Positions 21,401-31,089 of a DNA stretch of 64,000 nt are shown one piece after another. Position 1 is the stretch's first letter, and each line of letters begins with the position of its first letter. The translations under genes and the position numbers were made by a program. This DNA comes from Perognathus longimembris pacificus. Lineage: Eukaryota; Chordata; Mammalia; Rodentia; Heteromyidae. A model generated the notes under the pieces. That model made no database searches. It saw only the letters and a program-made list of their open reading frames with translations, and was not told the DNA's origin. The stretch covers positions 11,074,852-11,138,851 of the forward strand of contig NC_063173.1 of NCBI RefSeq assembly GCF_023159225.1, read 5' to 3'.

Positions 21401-24400
21401 CTCCTTCCACAAAGTGGGGACCACCTAGAGGCATCTGGGGTTTAGCAGGAGCAGAGATGGGAGTGGTGACCTAAGCGAAGTAGTAATTAACCTGGGGTGG
21501 AGACCAGAGTCCTAGGTTCCATACCGTATTGAGTGTCTTCTTTATTTTTCTTCTTTTTTGGGGGGGCAGCACTAGGGTTTTGAATTCAGAGCCTTGTCTC
21601 TTAATCTGTGCCTCATCTCCTTTTGCTTTAGTTTGTTTTTCAGAGGAGGTCTTTTGCTTTTGCCCAGGCTAGCCTCAGACCACGATCTTCCTACCCTTGC
21701 CTCCTGAGTTGCTGGGATTACAGGCACCACACCTGGCTCAGTGTGTTTTTCAGAGTCACCTGTGATTTCAGTTTCTTTAAATGAAGTCATTGGGCTCAGT
21801 GACCTTCCAACTTCGAGGTATCAAAGTTTATCAGGAGTGATCCAGAGCTCAGCCCTGGAAAGTGGAGGCGATATGGACGGTACTGACATGTTCAAGAAGG
21901 CCAAGGATGGCTAGGCACTGGTGGCTCATGCCTGTAATCCTAGCTATTCAGGAAGCTGAGATTTGAGGATCAAAAGTTCAAAGCCACCCTGAGCAGAAAA
22001 GTCTATGAGATGCTTATTTCCAATTAATCACCAAAAAGCTGAAAGTGGAAGTATGACTCAAGGAAAGCAAGTACCAGCCTTGAGCAAAAAACATTAAGGG
22101 ACCATGCTCAGGCCCTGAGTTCAAGCCCCAGTATCAGCACACAGAGAAGAAGAAGAAAAAAAAAAAAAAAAGAAAAAGCAGGAAGAGGAGGAGGAGGAAG
22201 AAGAAGAAGCGGAGGAAGTCAAGGCTGAGTTGGAGACAGGCAGTGAACGCACATGGAATGGGGCAGGATTGTACTCTCCTCTGAGATTGGCTTTGCCCGT
22301 ATTTTCCTACAGACAACTTCCCCTGCCACTTTGTGTCAGCCTTTGGAGCCGGCTTCTGCGCCACGGTGGTGGCCTCCCCGGTGGATGTGGTGAAGACCCG
22401 GTACATGAACGCCCCCCCGGGCCGATACCGTAACCCCCTGCACTGTATGCTCAAAATGGTGGCCAAGGAGGGTCTCACTGCCTTCTACAAGGGGTAAGCC
22501 ACGCTTCCTCCCTGCTTCCGCTGCTTTGTTCTCCCCCAGCCTTTGCACTGACTGTTCCTTTGCATGGCGTGCCTTTCCCTCAGCATATGTGCTCGCTCTT
22601 AGCTACCCTTCCAGATGAGTTCACACACCACCTCCTCCCTAACACACTCACCTACAAATTCTCTCCCCCCTGAGAACTTTGGGAATACCATTTGCTTCCC
22701 AGTTATAGCAATTATCACCATCTACCTATTCTTGGTAAGCTTCAGTGACTTTGTGGTGTTGTTGGTCACCATCCTGAGGCAGGGCCTGGGCGCTGTCCCT
22801 GAGCGTTTTTGCTCAAGGCTAGTGCCCTACCACTTTGAACCACAGCACCACTTCTGGCTTTCTAGTGGCTAATTGGAAATAAGAGATACAAGTCTCAAGG
22901 AATTTCCTGTCCAGGCTGGCTTTGAACTGCGATCCTCAGATCTCAGCCTCCTGAGTAGCTAGGATTACAAGCATGAGCCACTGGTGCCTGGTGCTTCCCT
23001 TACTCTTACTACTGAAGTGCAAGCTCCCTCCCCAAAGCCAAGGGCTGCTGGCTTGTCCATCTTTCATCTCCAGGAGTCCCTAGCACAAAGCAAGCACTTG
23101 ATAATATGGGCTATTTACCCTCGCCCTGATAGCCAAGGTCCCTTTGTGTGACTGTGCTAAGCACTTTCCTTACATTGGTCAGAAACTCTCTGAAGTAGGT
23201 AGTGCTCCCTGCATGGACTAAGGAAGACATTGCATTTCAGAAAAGTAACTTGTCCACTATTACAAAGTAAACGGCAGAGCCGTGGCTCCAACCAGGCCAC
23301 CCAGGGCCACACTCAATATGGTATTTTCACACTCCTGGCTTGGCTCCCACCACAGAGGCCTTCAGCAGATAGTTTTCTAGTGCCCACTGTGAGATTGAAC
23401 CCAGCGAGCACAAAGGAGCCACTATAGGTTCTGGGAAATCCTCTGTTAATTGTTCTACTGTTCTCCTAATTGCCTCTGTTGTTACTTGTCTCAGTCCATT
23501 CTTTCACTTGGCAAACATTTATACATGTGTGCCAAGCCCTGACCTATGCCTCCCTCGAACAGCGGATGTGGTTTTCACTGAGCGGGGACTAATACTGGGC
23601 CTGTGCTATGTGCTGACCACCACTGGCCCAGTAAATCCACAGGGCCTTCCTGTAGGGAGGCACTGCAACGTCTCTCATTTAGAGATGTGGAATCGGAGGC
23701 TTTGAAACATTAAGTCACTTGTTCAAGGTAAAGCCAGAAAGCAAACCCGGGCCAGATGCTGGTGGTTCATGCCTGTAATCCTACATACTCTGGAGGCTGA
23801 GATCTGAGGATTGGAGTTTGAAGCCAGCCTGGGCAGGAAAGTCCACAAGACTCTTATCTCCAGTTAACCATCAAATAGCCAAAAGTGGAGCTGAGGCTCA
23901 AGTGGTGCTAGCCTTGAGCAAAAAGGCTAATGGGACAGTATCCAGGCCCTGAGTTCAAGCCCCAGGACTGACACATACAAAAGAAGGAAGGAAGGGAGGG
24001 AGGGAGGGAAGGAGGGAGGGAGAGAGGGAGGGAGGAAAGGGAATGGGAAGGAAGGATGAAAGAGAAAGAGAGAGAAACAATGAAAGAGAAAATAAAAGAT
24101 GGTGAGCTCAGATCTGACTCCAGAATCCACATGCTTTGTCACGGTGTTGTGGGCCTGCGTGGGTTCAGGAAAGGCCGTGGTTGAGGCTGTGGGCCTCAGG
24201 CTGGGTCTCTGGGAGTGCAGAGCAAGCGGCCAGGCAGGGAAGACAGGGAGCATGGCTCAGGCACAGAAGGAAGAGGGCCTGCCATCACCGGGCCCCAGGA
24301 CCACAGGAATCTGACAGGAGCCATAGGGCTCAGGAGGGGACGATTGGCTGGGCTGGGAGAGGGACGGGGGCCCGGTGGCAGCCTCCTCCCTGCGCCTTTG

Positions 24401-25073
24401 CAGCACGGCCTGGATGGACACTGTCCATCGCAGCTGAGGAAGGCTCTCCAGAGATGAGCCAGGCCTTCCCCCTTTATTCCTTCACTCTGTAGTGCCCCCC
24501 CCCATTATGCCTTCTCATTCCTTCACACCTGCCCCCTGGTGTGTCCCGGCAGGGCGATCTCACCAGGGTGATGAATCAGGATGTAAATGGGCAGAAACTC
24601 CTAGCAGTCCCCTGAGTTAGACACATTTGAGCCCTCCCCCCGAATTTACCAGCTGTGTGGTTTCCACCAAGCTACTTTGTCTCCTTGGGCCCCAGTTTCT
24701 AAAAAAGAAGCCTGGCAACAAGCATCGATATTATACACAAGTGTGGCAATTAAACACCTGAGGTGGGAACCTGGCTCCGTGCTAGTTTTCTTCCCTTTCC
24801 TGATTTCAACTTGTGTGTAAAGCCCCCTCAGCACGGGAGAGAGATGGAAAGGATCTCAGAAGAGTGGTGAAGAGCAGGCCGGGCCCTTCAGCACGGACAC
24901 GGTCCCGGGAGAGTACAGTCCATCTATAGACCATAATAGATCTTGTTTTCCTCATCAGATTCACGCCTTCCTTTTTGCGTTTGGGAGCCTGGAATGTGAT
25001 GATGTTTGTGACCTATGAACAACTGAAACGGGCCTTCATGAAAGTCCAGATGTTGCGCGAGTCTCCATTTTAA
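18337..25073 (+). CDS. UCP3: UCP3, mitochondrial uncoupling protein 3 (whole coding span)
   Basis: This is an inner-membrane mitochondrial carrier (SLC25 family), muscle- and brown-fat-enriched, linked to fatty-acid-dependent proton leak and metabolite export. Six coding exons join in frame: 18337-18462, 19820-20024, 20129-20329, 21269-21370, 22313-22493, 24959-25073 (930 nt, 309 residues; human has 312). All junctions are GT-AG. The three repeats each carry the carrier signature: PLDTAKVR (about residue 33), PTDVVKVR and PVDVVKTR. The C-terminus [10 protein letters not shown] matches the human UCP3 ending and separates it from UCP2. The start ATG is in a good context (gggaccATGG). Compared with human, it is two residues shorter in the first matrix loop and one shorter in the second. 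Part of its second coding exon is identical to UCP2 (see findings). UCP2 follows in tandem. Confidence 0.95.
18655..18750 (+). mobile_element. ID-like SINE fragment in UCP3 intron
   Basis: It resembles only the right arm: 'ggctcaattggcagagtgcc', then 'gagtcctggtctggcaac' and A-rich sequence. Confidence 0.45.
19048..19340 (+). mobile_element. Composite SINE plus (GGGA/GGAA)n tail
   Basis: The full composite ('ggcgctggcggctcgcacctg' to 'ccccagaacctac') is followed by A-rich sequence and a (GGGA)n then (GGAA)n microsatellite at 19286-19340, apparently grown from the SINE tail. Confidence 0.75.
19408..19608 (+). mobile_element. ID-type dimeric SINE (young subfamily)
   Basis: It runs 'ggggctgggaatatagcc' to 'aggactggc' plus A-tail. 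A short target-site duplication 'ggagaaaga' flanks it (about 19398 and 19608). Confidence 0.8.
19820..20024 (+). CDS. UCP3: UCP3 coding exon 2 (residues 43-111)
   Basis: It encodes the first matrix loop and second transmembrane helix. It is 205 nt against 211 in UCP2; the six missing bases fall in the variable loop (IQGES...VRYRG). Bases 19858-20008 are identical to UCP2 35989-36139. Donor GTGAGT splits a His codon. Confidence 0.93.
20129..20329 (+). CDS. UCP3: UCP3 coding exon 3 (residues 111-178)
   Basis: It carries the second carrier signature [10 protein letters not shown] and the second matrix loop ([12 protein letters not shown]). The acceptor is 'ctccccag'; the donor GTAGGC splits a Gly codon. 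Confidence 0.93.
20530..21090 (+). mobile_element. Two composite SINEs in UCP3 intron
   Basis: One copy is at about 20530-20772 and a second at about 20868-21090. Both show 'ggctactcaggaggctgag'-type heads and 'caggccctga..ttcaagc' tails in + orientation. Confidence 0.7.
21269..21370 (+). CDS. UCP3: UCP3 coding exon 4 (residues 178-212)
   Basis: It is a 102-nt exon encoding [19 protein letters not shown] and the following helix. Its length equals the UCP2 counterpart while the bases are clearly diverged. Confidence 0.93.
21565..22215. mobile_element. Reversed B1-like SINE, composite SINE (+), GAA tract
   Basis: About 21565-21740 is a reversed B1-like element ('gttgctgggattacaggcacc'). About 21905-22145 is a + strand composite SINE. 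22146-22215 is its purine-only (GAA/GGA)n tail. Confidence 0.65.
22313..22493 (+). CDS. UCP3: UCP3 coding exon 5 (residues 212-272)
   Basis: It is 181 nt, carrying the third carrier signature [11 protein letters not shown]. The donor reads AAG GG/GTAAGC, so unspliced read-through gives Lys-Gly-stop at once. That is the layout that produces the short UCP3 isoform in human. Confidence 0.93.
22770..23000 (-). mobile_element. Composite SINE, reverse
   Basis: The reversed composite contains 'gcaagcatgagccactggtgcctgg' type sequence and 'gtagctaggattacaagc'. Confidence 0.7.
23130..23750 (-). mobile_element. Two reversed MIR remnants
   Basis: 23130-23300 ('ctgtgctaagcactttcctta', 'gtaacttgtccactattac') and 23510-23750 ('aacatttatacatgtgtgcc', 'taagtcacttgttcaaggtaa') both follow the reversed MIR order. 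Confidence 0.6.
23752..24080 (+). mobile_element. Composite SINE with (GGAA/GGGA)n tail
   Basis: A + strand composite (23752-23981) is followed by a purine-only tract to about 24080, again a SINE tail grown into a microsatellite. Confidence 0.7.
24091..24096 (+). terminator. UCP3: Intronic AATAAA, candidate signal for short UCP3 form
   Basis: AATAAA lies in the last UCP3 intron, about 1.6 kb after the exon 5 donor, with TG-rich sequence ('acggtgttgtgggcctgcgtg') about 45 nt downstream. Human UCP3 makes a short form by intronic polyadenylation in this intron. Here the hexamer lies at the edge of a SINE tail, so its use is uncertain. Confidence 0.25.
24590..24760 (+). mobile_element. MIR remnant
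   Basis: The core 'ttaccagctgtgtggtttcc', 'ctttgtctccttgggccccag' follows the MIR order. Confidence 0.5.
24959..25073 (+). CDS. UCP3: UCP3 coding exon 6 (residues 272-309, stop)
   Basis: It encodes the sixth transmembrane helix and the C-terminus ([13 protein letters not shown] ... LRESPF, TAA at 25071-25073). It is 115 nt, identical in length to the last UCP2 exon. Confidence 0.93.
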
Positions 25074-26130
25074 ACAAGACAAGAGGGCCTTGTGTAAGGC
25101 TGATGAAGGTAGAATAAAACAATGGACCCACGCCCAACAGACACAGGCTCACACATGTTTACAGTACTCTACTTGTTGCTAACTCAAGGAATAGAACTAG
25201 ACAAGGAAGGTTTTCTGGTCTTCAGTGCTTTGTCCAAAACAAAAAAACAAAAAACACAGAACAAAAACTTTTGTTTTGCACTGATATAATAGGAAATAAA
25301 TTATATTAATTTATGAAACCTATCAGGTTGATGCCTAACATTTAGGCAAGAGAAAATCCAACACATCCATTTGGATAAAAAAAAATGTTTGCAGACTTGT
25401 ATCCCCTGAAAAATGGGATTAGACAATGAATTGTCAACAGGAAAGGCTTCACGGTGGGAAGAAGCGGTCCCCAGTACAGCTGGACTCCGCGAAGGGGCCT
25501 CACAGCACCCCACAGACACAACATGTCGCGGAGGACTCGCGGGGACTCCAGCCTCCACAGTCCCACCGGAATCATCTGCCTGTTTGTAAGGAGTCTACAA
25601 AGTGGAACCAATTGGAATTCAAGGAAATGTGAGAAATGAGACTTCTCAATAGTGCCAAATAACCCTGCTGAACCAAGGTGAGGCTCAGGCCTAGCCGTAC
25701 CTGTGTCCCGAGACCCCGGAGAATCATCACCAGGGCAGCCTACTCCCCTGAGCTGAAAACTGTCAGGGCTGTTACCCATTTCCTGTCCATGCGAAGCTGG
25801 GCAGGAAAGCACTCTATAAAAGGGACTGCTTTGTACAAATGTAAACATGACGCTCGGGAGAGATTTTTGTCTGGACAGAGAAGAATTGCCAGGGTGGACG
25901 CTTTTGAAATATGCAGTTGTCCACACAGATAAATCTGGGCTGCCTGATGGCGGCTTGGGATGAGGAAGCCCCCGACTTCCTGCTCCCTGGCTCCATGGTT
26001 GGTGCCGTGAAGCATTGTGGGACTTGGGGACTTGAAGCATGGAGGTACCGCTTGGCTGTGAGCTCTCAACAGCAGGAATTAGAATCTTAAAAAAATTATT
26101 ATTACTTAATAAAGGAATTCTCACCTAAGG
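25074..26130 (+). other. UCP3: UCP3 3'UTR (proximal certain, distal possible)
   Basis: There are three AATAAA hexamers: 25113, 25295 and 26108. The first gives a very short 3'UTR. The unique, repeat-free sequence to 26130 may be a longer alternative 3'UTR. It carries a 260-codon open frame on the - strand (25342-26124). Confidence 0.5.
25113..25118 (+). terminator. UCP3: UCP3 proximal polyadenylation signal
   Basis: AATAAA lies 40 nt after the stop codon. Confidence 0.5.
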
Positions 26131-26189
26131 TTGGGGAAAAAAATAGTTGCTTCTTCTGCCTTCTCTTTCTTGGACAAAATTTTCATTCT

Positions 26190-26515
26190 TCTTTTGATGA
26201 GACTGGGGTTTGAACTCAGCACTTGAACTGGCTAGGCAGGTACTCTTCTACTTATCTACTCAACCAGTACTTTTTGTACTACTTGTTGTTTTTTAAATAG
26301 GGTCTTGCTTTTTGCTTGGGCCAGACTGGACGATGATTCTTTTGTGTATATTTCCCTTATAGCTGTGATAATAGGTATGTGCCACTCTGCCCAGCTTTGA
26401 TTGCTTGAAATGGAGTCTTGTGGATGTTTTCTCCAGGCTAGCCTTGAACCATGATCCTCTCATTCTCTGCCTCCTGTGTAACTAGGATTATAGGCACCAA
26501 CACCTCAGCTAGCCA
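26190..26515 (-). mobile_element. Reversed diverged SINEs (B1/composite)
   Basis: Two adjacent reversed elements are suggested by 'tggggtttgaactcagcac', 'cagactggacgatgattct' and 'gtaactaggattataggcacc'. Confidence 0.5.
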
Positions 26516-26919
26516 GGATTTTCTTCTCTCTCTTTAGGCTTCCTCTTTGTCAGTATTGGATCTGATCTTGTCCCATTAGCCCACACTTCCTCCCATTTTC
26601 TGTTCTCTCTCTCTGTGTTCTGTTAGGGGTTTGGCTCCTGCATCTGCAAAAGACAGAATCAAACTAGTGACTTACTTCCAAGCTTAAGAGTGTGCTTCTT
26701 TCAAATTGATAAGGGCACCTACAATGCCAGTGTATTTTCCAGCTTCTCAGCAGCCTGGTGTAGTCCTGATAATAGAATGAGCTCCAAACCTCACCTTCGC
26801 CCACCTTTCCAGCAGCCTCGCCGCAGGGACTCCCTGCGTCTCAGCGTTTCCCAGAAAAGTGGCAGTGACATTCCTCACCTCACTAGTACCTCGCTATACA
26901 CGAAATCTCATTGATCAGA

Positions 26920-27102
26920 AACAACTCCTACGCAGGAGGCTGAGCTCTGAGGGTCATGGTTCAAAGCCAGACTGCACAGGAAAGTCCCTGAGACTATTAT
27001 TTCCAAATAATCACCAAAAAGCTGGAAGTAGAGCTGTGGCTTAAGTGGTAGAGAGCCAGTCTTGAGCAAAACAGCTCAGGCTCTGAGTTCAAGCCCTAGT
27101 AC

Positions 27103-27144
<42 letters not shown>
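26920..27144 (+). mobile_element. Composite SINE with (CA)n tail
   Basis: The element ends 'ctgagttcaagccctagtactta' and runs directly into a CA repeat at 27105-27144. Confidence 0.7.
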
Positions 27145-27146
<2 letters not shown>

Positions 27147-27369
27147 TTTCTTCTTTCTCCTTTCCCCACCCCCAAAAAATTTATGCATTAGAAGATTGTT
27201 TTCAGACCAAAACACTGTGATAAACCTCCCACAATAATCTCACATAAATTGAGTCATAAGTTACAATCAAATAAATTTCAAGATAACTGAATAATTTAAA
27301 AGATTTATTTATTTTGTATATTCTTGCATGCTAGGTATACACTCTGCCATAAGTCACACTCCTTGCATG

Positions 27370-27370
27370 C

Positions 27371-27404
<34 letters not shown>

Positions 27405-27550
27405 CATTCTGGGGTTTGAACTCAGGGCCTGTGATTGGTAGGAAGGTACTCTACTACTTGAGCTATGCCTCTTTTGTTTTAGGGTCTCACTTTTTTGCCT
27501 AGTCAGTCGTAGACTCTACATTTCACCCTCCACCCCCACCCCCACCCCCA
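27370..27550 (-). mobile_element. (TG)n plus reversed SINE fragment
   Basis: (TG)n at 27370-27403 is followed by 'cattctggggtttgaactcagggcc', the reversed tail of a composite SINE. Confidence 0.55.
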
Positions 27551-27619
27551 GGTAGAATTATGTAACATTCCCAATTGTTTTTGGTAATGGTGGTAATGGG
27601 TTGTTGTTGTTTTTTTAAA

Positions 27620-27816
27620 TTGCCAGTCCTGGGGCTTGAACTCAGGGCTTGGGCAATGTCCCTCAGCTTCTTTTGCTCAAGGCTAGCACTCTACTACTTG
27701 CATCACATCGCCACTTCTGGCCTTTTCTGTGTATGTGGTGCTAAGGAATCAAATCCAGGGCTTCATGCATGCTAGGCAAGCCCTCTACCACTAAGTTACA
27801 TTCCTAGTCCTGTGTT

Positions 27817-27859
<43 letters not shown>

Positions 27860-28050
27860 CAGTCCTGGGCCTTGGACTCAGGGCCTGAGCACTGTCCCTG
27901 GCTTCTTTTTGCTCAAGGCTAGCACTCTGCCACTTGAGCCACAGCGCCGCTTCTGGCCATTTTCTGTATATGTGGTGCTGGGGAATCGAACCTAGGGCCT
28001 CGTGTATCCGAGGCAGGCACTCTTGCCACTAGGCTATATCCCCAGCCCTG
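27620..28050 (-). mobile_element. Two ID-type dimeric SINEs in tandem, reverse
   Basis: An older copy (about 27620-27809) is followed by a young copy (27820-28047) with a 38-base T-run. The young copy has a target-site duplication 'ctgtgttgtt' (27810-27819 and 28048-28057). Confidence 0.8.
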
Positions 28051-28423
28051 TGTTGTTGTTTTTTTAATCAATTGATTTAGGGCCTTTTGAACTTTTCCCC
28101 CCTGGGCTAACCTTGAACCAAGACACTCTGGATCTCCACCTTTCAAGTAGCTAGGATTATAGCAAGCGCCATCAGTGTCTAGCTATATTTTGTTTTTGAG
28201 ATAAGGTCTTACATGTTTTGCTCAAAGGTTTTCTTGAATTATTGGCTTTGTCAGTATGTCAAATGTTAAATAACTCCAATTACTTTTCAAACTTCTCAAG
28301 TTAGCTTCTTGGGAAATTTGTCCCATGTTCAAGGCCAACCTGGGCTACATTAGTGAGACTCTATCCCCCCAAAAATGAACTTCATATCATTGAAAAAACT
28401 ATGATCACCAAATTCTCCTGATC

Positions 28424-28637
28424 TCTTTTTTTTTTTTTTTTTTTTGGCCAGTCCTGGGCCTTGGACTCAGGGTCTGAGCACTGTCCCTGGCTTCCTTTTG
28501 CTCAAGGCTAGCACTCTGCCACTTGAGCCACAGCGCCACTTCTGGCCATTTTCTGTATATGTGGTGCTGGGGAATCGAACCCAGGGCCTCATGTATACGA
28601 GGCAAGCTCTCTCACCACTAGGCCATATCCCCAGCCC
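28424..28637 (-). mobile_element. ID-type dimeric SINE, reverse
   Basis: A T-run is followed by the full reversed dimer, ending 'ccatatccccagcccc'. The sequence 'ctgatctcttttt' appears on both sides (28418 and about 28636), probably the target-site duplication. Confidence 0.8.
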
Positions 28638-28659
28638 CTGATCTCTTTTTTATAAAAAC

Positions 28660-28760
28660 TTTTTTTTTTGTCTTTTCTATTTTGGTAGTTGGGATCAAAC
28701 CCAGGATGTTGCGCTTGCTAGGCAAGCGCTTTGCCACTGAGCTCCATCCCAGCCCTCCTA
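28660..28760 (-). mobile_element. ID monomer, reverse
   Basis: 'gggatcaaacccaggatgttgc' then 'gctaggcaagcgctttgccactgagc' is the reversed plain ID/tRNA-like monomer. Confidence 0.55.
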
Positions 28761-28879
28761 ATCTCTTTTAAAAAATGCAATTAGATGTTTCATTGAGTAG
28801 AATTAATAGAGCCAGTTCACTCAATATATTTAACAGAAATGATCAGAGCCATTGGAAATGTTTAATTTTTCATTTTTAT

Positions 28880-30010
28880 CACCTTGTTTTCAAATTTCTT
28901 TATATTTTATTTTACATATTTTTAAATTATCTTGAAGTAGTTGTGCAAAGGATGTGCCATTCAACAAAGCAGTTTATGAATACAATGCATCTTGATCAGT
29001 GTTACCCCCTTTGACATTCTCACGCCCCTTCAACCCACCCCTTCCCCTACTTGTTTTAATTTTGTAGTATGTACAATGAATTCTTCACTGTGCTTTTATG
29101 GTTTCAGTATTTCGTACATAATTTATATGTAAAGGTTTTGAAGTTCTAAAACTAAGTATAAAGCATTACTTTCTGGTATGACAAAATGATACGTTGTATG
29201 GGACCTTGTCAATTTGATTATTGGCACATACAATGTGTTTACAGATAAATAACTATGTATACAATTAAATCAGATGTAAAACAACTTTTCTTTGTGCTTA
29301 TCTGTACCCATAAATTCTCCAAATACTCCTAAAACAACTTATAACATGGGCAAGCTGCTTGCTTAAGCACTGCTCTGATTTTCCTGGTGCCACAAAAGTA
29401 TTTAATTTTTATATTACAAAGATGATGTACAGAGGGGTTACAGTTACATAAGTGAGGTAAAGAGGACATATTTTTTGGACAATGTCACCCCTTCCCTTGC
29501 TCTCTCCCAGTGTTTTCCTCCCATCCCCACCCACAAGTTATATAGTTCATTTTGAACCTAGTGTCCAGTGAGTACTATTGCTTCCTTTGTTCGCTCTTTT
29601 CCCCTCCATTTCTGGGCCTCCTGTTGTACTCCCAAAGACATATAAATGAACAGACAAGACAAAAAGAAAACAAAAACAGCCAAAAAGAAAAACTCTTGTT
29701 TCTGTTTGCATTTCAATAAATATTTTGTAGGATCAGATGCACATAAGCATTGTGCCTTCGTGTTCCTCTCCTAGCGTAGTCTCCTATGGTCTCACTGTGT
29801 GTGAATGCCTACAGACCTGTATGATTGATCATGTTCCGGTGTAGTATACAGCTAGGTAAAGTTTAGATCTAGCTTCTGCATAAGAGCGAAAACATGTGCT
29901 ATTTTTCTCTCTGAGCTTGGCTTACCTCACTTATGGCAAGTCTGTTTCCCTGCAAATGACATAATATTCTAATGGCTGTGTAAAATTCCATTGTATATAG
30001 GTACCATAGT
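28880..30010 (-). mobile_element. L1 3' fragments, reverse orientation
   Basis: 29398-30010 reads, on the - strand, like the end of L1 ORF2 and its 3' UTR: the + strand shows 'ctgcaaatgacataatattct' and 'ggctgtgtaaaattccattgt', the reversed form of a well-known L1 block. 28880-29390 has similar character ('cagtgttaccccctttgac') but is less certain. No open frame is kept. Confidence 0.55.
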
Positions 30011-30039
30011 CAACAAAAATATATTTTTAAACTTTATTT

Positions 30040-30478
30040 TTGTCAGTCCTGGGGCTTGAACTCAGGATCTGAGCACTGCCCTTGACTTCTTTTTGCTTAA
30101 GGCTAGTGCTCTTACCTCTTGAGCCACAGAGCCTACTTTCAGCTTTTTCTGTTGATGTGGTGCTGAGGAATCAAACCCAGGGCTTCATGCATGCTAGTCA
30201 AGCACTCTACTGCTAAGCCACATTCCCAGCCACAAAAATATATTTTAACAAGATTTCTTCTTTTAAAATCCATGATTAGGGCCAGGTACAGGTAGCTCGC
30301 ACCTCTAATCCTAGCTTCTCAGGAGGCTGAGATCTTGAAGACCTCTTGAAAGCCAGCTCAGGCAGAAAAGCCAATGAGACAGGTATCTCCAGTGAACAAG
30401 CTTTGCCAGACTGTAAGTGTGGCTCAAGTAGAATGAGTGTCAGCCTTGAGCGGTGGAGCAACAAGGGAGAACACAAAG
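30040..30478. mobile_element. ID-type SINE (-) and composite SINE (+)
   Basis: 30040-30232 is a reversed dimer flanked by 'aaaaatatattt' (about 30016 and 30233), a likely target-site duplication. 30280-30478 is a diverged + strand composite. Confidence 0.65.
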
Positions 30479-30479
30479 T

Positions 30480-31040
30480 GTAGAGCCAAAGTGAAGGACC
30501 AGAGTACCTCCATATTGTACTAAGTCCCCATTCTGTACCTGACTGACCTTACCGTAAGTCCTACCCCCCACCCCTCACCTCCCGGTAAAGACCATATCTA
30601 ATTGTGAGTGGGATTTCCAGTAATTGTGAGAGGGATTTCCAATATCTAATCAAAACCCTGCAGCTGTGCACACATCCCCCGTTGCTACACCCCTATGGCT
30701 TAACCAATCAATTTTAAACGCGTTGGTCCCTTGATCTGACCAATGACCCTTTCCAGATTCCTCCCCGCCACCAAATACGCCAAACATGCTTTAGAATTAT
30801 TTTATAATTTTCCCGTGGTGTGTGTTGATTTGTTAAAAGATGCTATGAAGTATGCTAAGTCCCTGCCTTCCCCAAAGAATGTAGAAAACAGCTGGAAGCC
30901 CGAGGCTCAGGGCCTCTTAGCATCTACCAGTGTGCTGAGTGCATGGAGGACCGAGCAGCGCCCTTTTTGCTGCTTGCATTGGTCTTGGTCTCTGGTGGTC
31001 TCTTGGGGGATCCGAACTCGAGGATTTCAAAATCAATCTC
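30480..31040 (+). mobile_element. Probable solo LTR of an endogenous retrovirus
   Basis: The block reads like U3-R-U5 with no internal region. It has a U3-like stretch with repeated 'gtgggatttccag/gagggatttccaa', a TATA-like 'ttttataatttt' (about 30801), and a U5-like end rich in 'gctgcttgcattggtcttggt', 'ggtggtctcttggggga'. Precise ends and target duplications could not be fixed. No retroviral gene is present. It abuts the CpG island of UCP2. Confidence 0.4.
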
Positions 31041-31089
31041 ATGGCTTTGGACTGGCGATCTCACCTGTATGGAACTCTCTCCTCCCGTG

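Larger units (their letters stand above)
26131..30480. other. UCP3-UCP2 intergenic region, repeat-filled
   Basis: I see no gene. It is almost wholly SINEs and L1 fragments (listed separately), plus AT-rich unique sequence around 28.2-28.4 and 28.75-29.0 kb and a small unique patch at 26.53-26.9 kb. Confidence 0.55.

Noticed and set aside
28405..28605. Recurrent short frames of the type '[34 protein letters not shown]'-like (first 20 residues or fewer are diagnostic)
   Set aside because: These recur at many places because they are translations of the ID-type dimeric SINE.
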